Source of the DNA: Myxococcus sp. RHSTA-1-4
GTDB taxonomy: Bacteria > Myxococcota > Myxococcia > Myxococcales > Myxococcaceae
Assembly: GCF_020037125.1 (NCBI RefSeq)
Contig: NZ_JAIQDG010000062.1
Span: forward strand, 1 to 36,019
Length of the DNA stretch: 36,019 nt
Direction of reading: 5' to 3'
Made by a program: the position numbers and the translations under genes. The notes under the pieces are model-generated. The model made no database searches. It saw only the letters and a list, made by a program, of their open reading frames with translations, and was not told the DNA's origin. How positions within the stretch are numbered: position 1 is the stretch's first letter; every line of letters begins with the position of its first letter. Of the stretch, positions 29,023 through 36,019 are shown in pieces.

Positions 29023-30996
29023 ATGAGCCTCGTCATCGCCCAGGACCTCTGCCTCTCCTACGGAAAGAAGGTCCTCTTCGACAACGACAACTTCACCCTG
29101 GGCCCCAGGGACCGTGTAGGTCTCGTCGGCGCCAACGGGACGGGCAAGAGCTCGTTGATGAAGATCCTGGCCGGCGTCAATCAGCCGGACTCGGGCACGG
29201 TGCAGTACGCCCGGAAGGCCCGGGCGGGCTACCTGCCCCAGGAGATTGCCGGCCTGCCGGACGGCACGGTGGTGGAGGCGGTGATGAGCACCGTGCCCGG
29301 CCGTGACACCCTGGAGGCCCGGCTGCGGGAGACCGAGGAGGCGCTCGCCGCCGCCACCGACGAGGAGGACCAGCTCGAGCTGGCCCAGTCGCTGGCGGAC
29401 CTGCACGCGGAGCTGGACGACTTCGAGAACCGCTACGGCAAGCACCACGCCGAGCGCATCCTCAAGGGCCTCGGCTTCCGGGACGCGGACCTGCTCAAGC
29501 CCACGTCGGCCCTGTCCGGCGGCTGGCGCATGCGCGCGGCCCTGGCCGGCCTGCTGCTCCAGGACCCGGACCTGCTGCTGCTGGACGAGCCCACCAACCA
29601 CCTGGACGTCCCCACGCTCGCGTGGTTCGACGACTTCCTGCGCCGCTCACGCAAGGCGTTGATCCTCATCTCCCACGACAAGGACTTCCTCAACCGGCAG
29701 ATCAACCGGGTGGTGTCCCTGGAGCTGGAGGGCGTGCGCGAGTACACCGGCAACTACGACGACTACAAGCGCCTGCGCGCCGAGGAGAAGGAGCTGCTCC
29801 AGGCGCGGGCCGAGCGCGTGGAGGCCCGGCGCGCGGAGCTGCAGTCCTTCATCGACCGCTTCGGCGCCAAGGCCACCAAGGCGCGGCAGGCGCAGAGCCG
29901 CGCGAAGATGCTGGAGAAGTTGGAGAAGGTGCAGGTCCTCGAGGAGCGGACCACCATGAAGTTCCGCTTCCCGGAGGTGGACCGGAGCGGCCGCGACGTG
30001 GTGACGCTGGAGGGCATCTCCAAGCGGTACGGCGCGCAGACGGTGTACGACGGCCTCGCCGGGCGCGTGGAGCGCGGGCAGCGCATCGCCGTGGTGGGCG
30101 CCAACGGCGCGGGCAAGACGACGCTGCTGAAGATGGTGGCGGGCGAGCTGGCACCGGACACGGGCAAGGTGACGCTCGGGCACAACGTGGTGGTGGGCTA
30201 TTACGCGCAGCACCACGCGGACAAGCTGGACCGGCAGAACACCATCCTCGAGGAGGTGCGGCCGCTCGCGGCGGACAAGCCGGAGAGCTACGTGCGCGGC
30301 GTGCTGGGCGCGTTCCTCTTCAGCGGTGACGACGTGGACAAGCCCATTGGCGTGCTCAGCGGCGGTGAGCGCGCGCGCGTGGCGCTGGCCAAGCTGCTGC
30401 TGGTGCCCTCCAACTTCCTGCTGATGGACGAGCCCACCAACCACCTGGACCTCGACTCGTCCGAGATGCTCATCGAAGCGCTGAAGAGCTACACGGGCAC
30501 GCTGCTGTTCGTCAGCCACAACCGCAGCTTCATCAACGGCCTGTCCACGCACGTGTGGGAGGTGGCGGACGGGAAGCTGACGCCGCACCCGGGCAACCTG
30601 GACGAATACCTGTACCACCAGGAGCAGCTCCGGCAGGCGGCGGAGGCCGCGGAGGCCGCTGCGGCGGGGACGGCCCGCGCGGACAAGTCGTCCACGGGGC
30701 CGATGACGGAGAAGGACCGCAAGCGGATGGAGGCCGAGGCGCGCCAGCGCCGCAGCGTGGTGGAGGGCCCCATCAAGAAGGAGATCGCGAAGCTGGAGGA
30801 GCGCATCGCCTCGCTGGAGGCCGAGCAGAAGGAGCGCGAGGCGCAGCTCGCGGACCCCGCCCTCTACAACGACTTCGCGCGCGCCAAGCCGTTGATGGAC
30901 ACGCACCGCGCCGGCAAGGAGGAGCTGGAGAGCCTCTATGCCCGGTGGGAGGAAGCGCAGGAGAAGCTGGCGCAGGCGTCCGCGTCGCTCGGGTGA
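29023..30996 (+). CDS. ABC-F family ATPase
   Basis: ABC-F proteins are soluble twin-ATPase factors that act on the ribosome. The 657-residue product has two ABC cassettes. The first has GANGTGKS (36-43), LSGGWRMR and LLLLDEPTNHLD; the second has GANGAGKTT (about 359-367), LSGGERARVALAKLL and LLMDEPTNHLD. Between them lies the Arg/Glu-rich linker helix pair (RAERVEARRAELQSF, then KATKARQAQSRAKMLEKLE). A C-terminal coiled coil (about 570-655) follows. There are no membrane helices. It resembles the Uup/YheS branch, but the subfamily is not certain. Start ATG 29023 lacks a Shine-Dalgarno and has TTACAT 12 bases before it. Confidence 0.94.
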   Translation: MSLVIAQDLCLSYGKKVLFDNDNFTLGPRDRVGLVGANGTGKSSLMKILAGVNQPDSGTVQYARKARAGYLPQEIAGLPDGTVVEAVMSTVPGRDTLEARLRETEEALAAATDEEDQLELAQSLADLHAELDDFENRYGKHHAERILKGLGFRDADLLKPTSALSGGWRMRAALAGLLLQDPDLLLLDEPTNHLDVPTLAWFDDFLRRSRKALILISHDKDFLNRQINRVVSLELEGVREYTGNYDDYKRLRAEEKELLQARAERVEARRAELQSFIDRFGAKATKARQAQSRAKMLEKLEKVQVLEERTTMKFRFPEVDRSGRDVVTLEGISKRYGAQTVYDGLAGRVERGQRIAVVGANGAGKTTLLKMVAGELAPDTGKVTLGHNVVVGYYAQHHADKLDRQNTILEEVRPLAADKPESYVRGVLGAFLFSGDDVDKPIGVLSGGERARVALAKLLLVPSNFLLMDEPTNHLDLDSSEMLIEALKSYTGTLLFVSHNRSFINGLSTHVWEVADGKLTPHPGNLDEYLYHQEQLRQAAEAAEAAAAGTARADKSSTGPMTEKDRKRMEAEARQRRSVVEGPIKKEIAKLEERIASLEAEQKEREAQLADPALYNDFARAKPLMDTHRAGKEELESLYARWEEAQEKLAQASASLG

Positions 30997-31002
30997 GCGG
31001 CA

Positions 31003-31902
31003 TCAGCGCACGTCGTAGACCTTGCGGACCGCGCCACCGGCGCGGGTGATGTCCAGCTCGATGTGCCGGGCCTCGCGCAGCGTCGCGAAGGCCTCCAGGG
31101 CACGCTCGGGTGTGTCGAGCGGCAGGCCGTTGATGCGCTTGAGCACGTCGCCATTCTGGAGGCCGATTCTCGAGTAGAGCGAGTTCTGCCGGATGGATGC
31201 GAGCTTGAAGCCCACCGGCTTGCCGTTCTCGAACGCCGGTATCGCGCGAGCCTGGGTGAGCAGCTCCCCCGCGTTCTCGATTGCGTGATGGAGCTCCGTG
31301 CTTGGAATCTCGTAGGCGTGCTCGCCCACGGCACGGATGCCGCTCTCCGGACCGGCGCTGCCGGCGGGCAGGGTGCGGGTCAGGGCGGGGGCCTGGGTTG
31401 CGTTGACGGAGGGTGAGGCCTCACCGTCGATGAACTCCTCGCGGCCGTTGGCGGAGACGATGATGCGCTCACGCTCGATGGAGAGGACTCGCGTGCCCAT
31501 CAGCTCGTCGCCGACCATCAGGCTCCGCGCGCGCTGGGTCTCCAGGTCCTGGACCGACGCGAAGGACCACTGCGCGTCATTCGCCACCAGCGTGCCCAGG
31601 AGCTTCACGCGCAGCGCGCTCCTCACGAGCCCGGTGGCCACCTCGGCCGGAGGCTCGGCCACGGCGGGTTCGTCCTTTCCGAAGCGCAGTCCCGTGAGCG
31701 TCGCGAGCCGCGCACCGTCCAGTGGCGTCGGTGCCGCCTCGGCGACCGCGGCGAGTGGGGCGCGCGCGGGTTCGGCACCTGGGAGGGGTGCGGCGAGCGC
31801 GAGCTCCACGAAGAGATTGACCGTGCGCGCCGCCAGCAACGCGGCGAGCAGGATGAAGGTCCCGGTGACCAGCCAGAAGTACTTGCGGATGATGAGTGCC
31901 AT
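31003..31902 (-). CDS. gspC: GspC-like type II secretion protein (HR and PDZ domains)
   Basis: GspC links the inner-membrane platform of type II secretion to the GspD secretin. The 299-residue product has a short cytosolic start, one membrane helix (about 9-25) and a Pro/Ala linker. The HR domain spans about residues 94-157 (VKLLGTLVANDAQWSFASVQD, then SLMVGDELMG, SIERERIIV). A C-terminal PDZ-like domain covers about 195-299 (SLYSRIGLQNGDVLKRINGLPL). GGGAGGAA lies eight bases upstream of ATG 31902. No other gsp gene is in the window. It follows a shortened paralogue by 30 bases. Confidence 0.82.
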   Translation of the reverse strand: MALIIRKYFWLVTGTFILLAALLAARTVNLFVELALAAPLPGAEPARAPLAAVAEAAPTPLDGARLATLTGLRFGKDEPAVAEPPAEVATGLVRSALRVKLLGTLVANDAQWSFASVQDLETQRARSLMVGDELMGTRVLSIERERIIVSANGREEFIDGEASPSVNATQAPALTRTLPAGSAGPESGIRAVGEHAYEIPSTELHHAIENAGELLTQARAIPAFENGKPVGFKLASIRQNSLYSRIGLQNGDVLKRINGLPLDTPERALEAFATLREARHIELDITRAGGAVRKVYDVR

Positions 31903-31932
31903 CGCGTCATTCCTCCCCCAGGCCGCGTGGAC

Positions 31933-32583
31933 TCAGCGCACCACGGTGTAGACCATGTGGACGACGGTGCCGCGGCGGTCGATGTCCAGCTCGACGTTCC
32001 GGGCCCCGCGCAGGCTCTCGAAGACGGCCACCGCGTTGTCGGGCGTGTTGAGTGACACCCCGTTGATGCGCTGGAGCACGTCACCGTTCTGGAGCCCGAG
32101 CCTCGCGTAGAGCGAGTCCGGCCGGATGGCGAACATCTTGAATCCCCGGGCCTGACCATCCCGGAAGGCGGGCACCACGCGCGCCTGGGTGGACAGTTCG
32201 TCCAGGCGGGAGAACGCCGCGTCCACCTCCGCGCTCGGAATCACATAGGAGTACTCACCGACGAGCCGGATGCCGTCGTCCGGTGTGGAGGCTCCGGCGG
32301 GCGTGCCGCAAGGCGGGGCCGATGCCGGTGCGGCGTGGGAGCCGCGTGAGACCGCTGTGTCGCCGAGGTGCTGTCCCTGGGCAGGGACGGTGATGCGCTC
32401 GCGCTCGATGACGATGGCCGGGGCGGAGGTGGCGCCGCGCGCGCGCTCCGGAGCGAGGCCGGGGATGAGCCGGGTGAGCTCGAAGTCCGTGAGCAGGTCC
32501 AGCGTGCGCGCCGCCACGGGCGCGGCGATGAGGAGGAGGGCTCCGCTCAACAGCCAGAAGTAACTGCGGATGAAGCGTTTCAT
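31933..32583 (-). CDS. Shortened GspC paralogue lacking the HR domain
   Basis: The 216-residue product aligns with the neighbouring GspC-like protein at both ends: the N-terminal helix (RSYFWLLSGALLLIA against RKYFWLVTGTFILLA) and the PDZ-like C-terminus (SLYARLGLQNGDVLQRINGVSL against SLYSRIGLQNGDVLKRINGLPL). The middle is reduced: some 75 residues of HR domain are gone, leaving only IERERITV. It should therefore lack the usual secretin-binding part. ATG 32583 with GAGGAG eight bases upstream is chosen over an earlier frame start. It is probably the first gene of a two-gene unit and a tandem duplicate. Confidence 0.8.
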   Translation of the reverse strand: MKRFIRSYFWLLSGALLLIAAPVAARTLDLLTDFELTRLIPGLAPERARGATSAPAIVIERERITVPAQGQHLGDTAVSRGSHAAPASAPPCGTPAGASTPDDGIRLVGEYSYVIPSAEVDAAFSRLDELSTQARVVPAFRDGQARGFKMFAIRPDSLYARLGLQNGDVLQRINGVSLNTPDNAVAVFESLRGARNVELDIDRRGTVVHMVYTVVR

Positions 32584-32747
32584 CGTCGTGGCTCCTCTCG
32601 GGTCAGAGACACGGAGACGATGAGCAAGCGCGGTGCCAGCGCCATGGCGGAGAGGGGCGCTCCTCGGAGGACGGGCTCCGCGAGGAGGCGGTTTGCTCCT
32701 GGAAGACACCGCGAGCCGGACCCGCTGTCACGGAGACGGAGCAGGCG

Positions 32748-32764
32748 AGTGACAGGCTGTCACT
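32748..32764. promoter_or_regulatory. Perfect 17-bp palindrome with extra TGTCAC half-sites upstream of the P450 gene
   Basis: AGTGACAGGCTGTCACT is an 8-bp inverted repeat with a one-base centre, too tight for an RNA hairpin but typical of a dimeric repressor or activator site. Further TGTCAC copies lie at 32726-32731 and 32766-32771. It is in the 268-base divergent gap, 88 bases before ATG 32852. The binding protein is unknown. Confidence 0.5.
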
Positions 32765-32851
32765 GTGTCACGCTCGCGCTTGTTCCAGCCTGGGGGCGCG
32801 TGTCCGATAGGGCTCGTGGCGTGTTAGCGTCGAGTGCCACCGAGCCCCGTC

Positions 32852-34243
32852 ATGTCACCACCGCGTCTTCCGCCCGGCCCGTCGCTGTCCTCGCTGATCT
32901 GGCACATGGTCACCACCGGGGGCGACCTCAACTCGTTCCTCGAGAAGACGTCGCGGCGCTATGGCGAGGTCGCCACGCTGCCGTTTCCGGGGAAGGTGCA
33001 CTACCTCATCAGCAGTCCCAACCTCATCAAGCACTTCCTGGTCGACCAGGGGGTGATGAACTATCCGAAGGAGCCCATCCGCCGGGGCATCGTCGCGGGC
33101 GAGGCCTTGTCGAGCAGCAGCGGGGCGTTCTGGAAGCGGCACCGCCGGATGAGCCAGCCGGCCTTCCAGAGGGATCGGCTGCTGTCCCAGGTCCCTCGCA
33201 TGGTGGGCGCCGTGCAGCGGGTGCTCGACCAGCGGTGGGAGCCCTTCCTCCGGAGCGGCGCCCCGATGGATGTCCTCCGGGAGATGTCCTGGACCGTCAT
33301 CACCCTCATGGGGCAGCTCGTCTTCTCCGAGGACCCCACGGACGAGCTCCGGGACGCGGTCTGGTACTTCATGCGTTCCTCCATCCGCCCGCGCCCGCTG
33401 GTGGCGGAGGTTCCCTTCCTGGTCCCCCGGGCGGTGCTGCGCTGGGACCACCGGCGCCGGAACCCGCGGGCGCTGGAGTCGGCGCGCCGGCTCAATGACT
33501 TCGCCTGGGAGACCGTCCGCCGGCGGATGGCCCAGGCGGAGCAGCCGGAGGACATGCTCGGCGTGCTGATCGACGCGCGTGACGAGAAGGGCGAGCCGAT
33601 GACCGAGCAGGAGGTGCGCGATGAGCTCGTCGAGTTCTTCTTCGCGGGACACTCCTCGACGGGAATCGGTCTGGCGTGGCTCTGGTACTGCCTGGCGCTG
33701 AACCCGGAGATCACCGAGCGCACTGCCGAAACGGTGGGGCGGGTGCTGGGGGGCCGGGCGCCCACCGCGGACGACCTGCCGGCGCTTCAGTACGTGAGCC
33801 AGGTCTTCAGTGAGACCCTGCGCATCCATCCGCCCGCCGCGGAGCTCACGCGGATCGCCATCAAGGACGACACGATTGGCGGCTTCGACGTACCGGTGGG
33901 AACCCGGGTGACGATGAGCCCCCACGTCATGCACAGGATTCCGGAGTACTGGAAGGACGCGGAGACCTTCGACCCGGAGCGCTTCTCCGAGGAGCAGGTA
34001 CAGGCGCGGCCCCGGTTCGTCTACCTGCCCTTCGGCGGTGGGCAGCGTGTCTGCATCGGGATGATGCTGGCCTCTGTCATTGGCACGCTCGTGACGTCGA
34101 TGGTGCTCCAGCGCTACCGGCTCGAGCTTGTTCCGGGCAGGAAGGTCGTCCCCAGCACGGGCGGCACCCACTACCCGGTCAACCTCTGGATGAAGGTGCT
34201 GCCGGCGATGCAGCCGGTGCGGTCCGGCGCCAGGGTGGCCTGA
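32852..34243 (+). CDS. Cytochrome P450
   Basis: P450s are heme monooxygenases. The 463-residue product from ATG 32852 has the proline-rich start (PPRLPPGP), the I-helix oxygen-binding AGHSST (265-270), the K-helix ETLR (321-324) and the heme-binding FGGGQRVCIG (394-403) with C401. GTG 32834 would add six residues; neither start has a clear ribosome binding site. No membrane anchor is seen. The length and sequence style resemble the bacterial CYP102/CYP4-like and fatty-acid or carotenoid-oxidising groups, but the substrate cannot be assigned. It converges on an NRPS gene with a 12-base gap. Confidence 0.93.
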   Translation: MSPPRLPPGPSLSSLIWHMVTTGGDLNSFLEKTSRRYGEVATLPFPGKVHYLISSPNLIKHFLVDQGVMNYPKEPIRRGIVAGEALSSSSGAFWKRHRRMSQPAFQRDRLLSQVPRMVGAVQRVLDQRWEPFLRSGAPMDVLREMSWTVITLMGQLVFSEDPTDELRDAVWYFMRSSIRPRPLVAEVPFLVPRAVLRWDHRRRNPRALESARRLNDFAWETVRRRMAQAEQPEDMLGVLIDARDEKGEPMTEQEVRDELVEFFFAGHSSTGIGLAWLWYCLALNPEITERTAETVGRVLGGRAPTADDLPALQYVSQVFSETLRIHPPAAELTRIAIKDDTIGGFDVPVGTRVTMSPHVMHRIPEYWKDAETFDPERFSEEQVQARPRFVYLPFGGGQRVCIGMMLASVIGTLVTSMVLQRYRLELVPGRKVVPSTGGTHYPVNLWMKVLPAMQPVRSGARVA

Positions 34244-34255
34244 CGTCGGAACCGT

Positions 34256-36019
34256 CTACGCAGCGGACACCCCGTCGCCGTCCTGGCGGGCCTCCGCGAG
34301 CAGCGCGGCCAGCCGCTCCGCCAGGAGCTGGACGTGGGGCGCGCGAAGCACGCTGTAGTGGTTGCCGGGGACGTCGTGCAGCACCAGCCCCTGCGCGGCC
34401 AGCGCGCCCCATCCACGGTCAGGCGCCTCCGCTGGCGACTCGGTGGCACGCAGCATGACGATGCGGCCGGCGAACGGCGAGGGCGCGTAGTGCTTCATCG
34501 CGCGCAGGTTGCTGGCGAAGACGTCGAAGAGGGTGCGCACCTGCGGTAGCCCCACCTCCGGGATGAGCAGGCCCGCCTTGCGGCCCTCCTCCAGCAGGTG
34601 CTGGAGCACCGCGCCGGGGCCCTGTTCCAGCAGCGCCGGGTCCGGGAGCCACGCCCCACCCGTGGCGAGCTGGGTCTGGTCGCTGGCGAACCGGGCCACC
34701 ACCTGCCGCGGGTCGTCCACGTCGTCCCGCACGCGGTCCATGCTGGCGGGGCTGGGGTCGATGAGTGCGAGCAACTCCACGGCCTCGCCGCGGGCCTGGA
34801 GCTGGCGGGCCATCTCGAAGGCGACCAGCGAGCCCATGGACCAGCCTCCGAGGCGGTAGGGGCCCTGCGGTTGGATGGTGCGGATCGACTCCAGGTAGAG
34901 CGCTGCCATCTCCTCGACGGTGCTCAGCGGCGGCTGCCGCCCGTCGAGCCCTTGAGACTGCAAGGCATACACGGGCTGATCCGGACCGAGCCGCCGGGCC
35001 AGCTCGGCGTAGGCGAGGACATTGCCGCCCACGGGGTGGACGAGGAAGAGCGGCCGGCAACGGCCTGCGCGCTGGATGGGCACCAGCGGCGAGAAGGGCG
35101 CGGGCGCCTGCCGCAGCAGCGAGGCGAGCCCCTCCACGGTGGGGGCCTGGAACAGCGCGGCCAGGGGCAGCTCGCGCCCGGTGCGCTCGCGGATGCGGCT
35201 CATGAGCTGGACGGCGAGCAGCGAGTGGCCGCCCAGCTCGAAGAAGTTGCCGCGGATGCTCACGGGATGGATGCCGAGCAGCTCCTCCCAGATTCCGGCC
35301 AGGGTGTGCTCCAGCACGTCACGGGGGGCGGAGAACCCGGTAGTGGGAGCAGGAGTCTCGGGAATGGGCAGGGCCTTGCGGTCCACCTTGCCGTTGGGCG
35401 TCAGCGGCAGGGCGTCCAGCACCACGAAGGCGGAGGGCACCATGTGCTCGGGCAGCCGAGAGGCGAGGGCGGCGCGCAGGGCCGCCGTGTCGAGCGACGG
35501 GAGCACGGCTTCGCCACCGCGGTGCTCCGCCGAGGGCACGACGTAGCCGACGAGCCGCTTGTCGCCGGGCCGGTCCTCGCGCACCAGCACCAACGATTGA
35601 CGGACGCCGGGCTGCGCGGTGAGCACGGCCTCGATTTCACCCAGCTCGATGCGGAAGCCGCGCAGCTTCACCTGGAAGTCGGTGCGGCCCAGGTACTCCA
35701 GCGTGCCGTCCGGCAGCCAACGCACGCGGTCTCCGGTGCGGTACATGCGCGCCCCGTCCTCGCCCGCGTACGCGGTCCTGGTGCGATGCGTCCCCGCTTC
35801 ATCTGCGAGCGAGGAGCCGGCGCGGTGCGGCAGTGCCCCAGCATCATCCGCGGACGAGGAGCTGGCGCGGTCCGGCTGCGCCCCTGCATCATCCGCGGAC
35901 GAGGAGCTGGCGCGGTCCGGCTGCGCCCCTGCGAACGGGTCCGGCACGAAGCGCTCGGCGGTCAGCTCCGGGCGGCCCAGGTAGCCGCGCGCCAGGCCCA
36001 CGCCGCCGATGAACAGCTC
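34256..36019 (-). CDS. Non-ribosomal peptide synthetase, terminal A-T-TE part (partial)
   Basis: The last 587 residues of an NRPS are present; the gene continues beyond the right edge. It contains the end of an adenylation domain with A6 (GLARGYLGRP), A7 (YRTGD), A8 (GRTDFQVKLRGFRIELGEIE) and A10 (NGKVDRK, catalytic Lys 211 of the fragment). A carrier domain follows with LGGHSL (Ser 266 carries phosphopantetheine). A type I thioesterase with GWSMG (Ser 394) releases the product. It is thus the final module. About 55 extra residues, mostly a 15-residue triple repeat, separate A6 from A7. The amino-acid specificity motifs lie outside the window. Confidence 0.94.
   Translation of the reverse strand, partial: ELFIGGVGLARGYLGRPELTAERFVPDPFAGAQPDRASSSSADDAGAQPDRASSSSADDAGALPHRAGSSLADEAGTHRTRTAYAGEDGARMYRTGDRVRWLPDGTLEYLGRTDFQVKLRGFRIELGEIEAVLTAQPGVRQSLVLVREDRPGDKRLVGYVVPSAEHRGGEAVLPSLDTAALRAALASRLPEHMVPSAFVVLDALPLTPNGKVDRKALPIPETPAPTTGFSAPRDVLEHTLAGIWEELLGIHPVSIRGNFFELGGHSLLAVQLMSRIRERTGRELPLAALFQAPTVEGLASLLRQAPAPFSPLVPIQRAGRCRPLFLVHPVGGNVLAYAELARRLGPDQPVYALQSQGLDGRQPPLSTVEEMAALYLESIRTIQPQGPYRLGGWSMGSLVAFEMARQLQARGEAVELLALIDPSPASMDRVRDDVDDPRQVVARFASDQTQLATGGAWLPDPALLEQGPGAVLQHLLEEGRKAGLLIPEVGLPQVRTLFDVFASNLRAMKHYAPSPFAGRIVMLRATESPAEAPDRGWGALAAQGLVLHDVPGNHYSVLRAPHVQLLAERLAALLAEARQDGDGVSAA
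35796..35930 (-). repeat. In-frame 45-bp tandem repeat, three copies, inside the NRPS adenylation domain
   Basis: Copies at 35886-35930 and 35841-35885 are identical over 45 bases, and 35796-35840 is a third with 36 of 45 identical. Each encodes 15 residues of the form AQPDRASSSSADDAG. Being a multiple of three, copy-number change keeps the frame. The block lies between motifs A6 and A7, where other adenylation domains have only a few residues. Confidence 0.9.

Noticed and set aside
32852..36019. The P450 and the NRPS as parts of one biosynthetic cluster
   Set aside because: They are convergent with a 12-base gap and the rest of the NRPS locus is outside the window, so a joint role is possible but not supported here.

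Overview
The window is GC-rich (about two thirds G+C, third codon positions almost all G or C) and reads as chromosome of a myxobacterium, most likely the Myxococcus/Corallococcus/Archangium group. The grounds are a complete delta-proteobacterial style S10-spc-alpha ribosomal cluster followed by an FHA-containing enhancer-binding-like regulator, a PEGA-domain Ser/Thr kinase, a TPR lipoprotein, a cytochrome P450 and the end of a non-ribosomal peptide synthetase. This placement is inferred from gene content and protein style; no database search was possible.

Positions 1-17110 hold the translation supercluster, all on the plus strand: the end of tuf, then rpsJ-rplD-rplW-rplB-rpsS-rplV-rpsC-rplP-rpmC-rpsQ, then rplN-rplX-rplE-rpsN-rpsH-rplF-rplR-rpsE-rpmD-rplO-secY-adk-map-infA-rpmJ, then rpsM-rpsK-rpsD-rpoA-rplQ. 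Two things stand out. The L3 gene rplC, which normally sits between rpsJ and rplD, is absent: those genes are only 53 bases apart. And nearly every gap of 40 bases or more carries a strong GC-rich hairpin, several of which share a GTGA (GNRA-type) tetraloop. A few others are followed by short T-rich tails, like internal attenuators or terminators.

Positions 17124-20054 are a minus-strand three-gene group: an acyltransferase (PlsC family), a TPR lipoprotein and a proline-rich single-pass membrane protein. Positions 20290-23835 (plus) carry a deoxynucleoside kinase overlapping a DUF2314-like gene, then an FHA-GAF-AAA+-Fis regulator whose AAA+ module has lost the sigma54-contact and ATP-hydrolysis motifs. 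Positions 23863-28900 hold an EamA transporter and pseudouridine-5'-phosphate glycosidase, divergent from apparently leaderless promoters, then free methionine-R-sulfoxide reductase, a CobB-type sirtuin and a Ser/Thr kinase with a PEGA domain.

Positions 29023-32583 hold an ABC-F ATPase and, on the minus strand, two tandem GspC-like PDZ proteins, of which the upstream copy has lost the HR domain. Positions 32852-36019 hold a P450 with a perfect 17-bp palindrome upstream, converging on the terminal A-T-TE part of an NRPS whose adenylation domain is interrupted by an in-frame 45-bp tandem repeat. I saw no tRNA, rRNA, CRISPR array, insertion sequence or origin. No gene-free stretch exceeds 300 bases.
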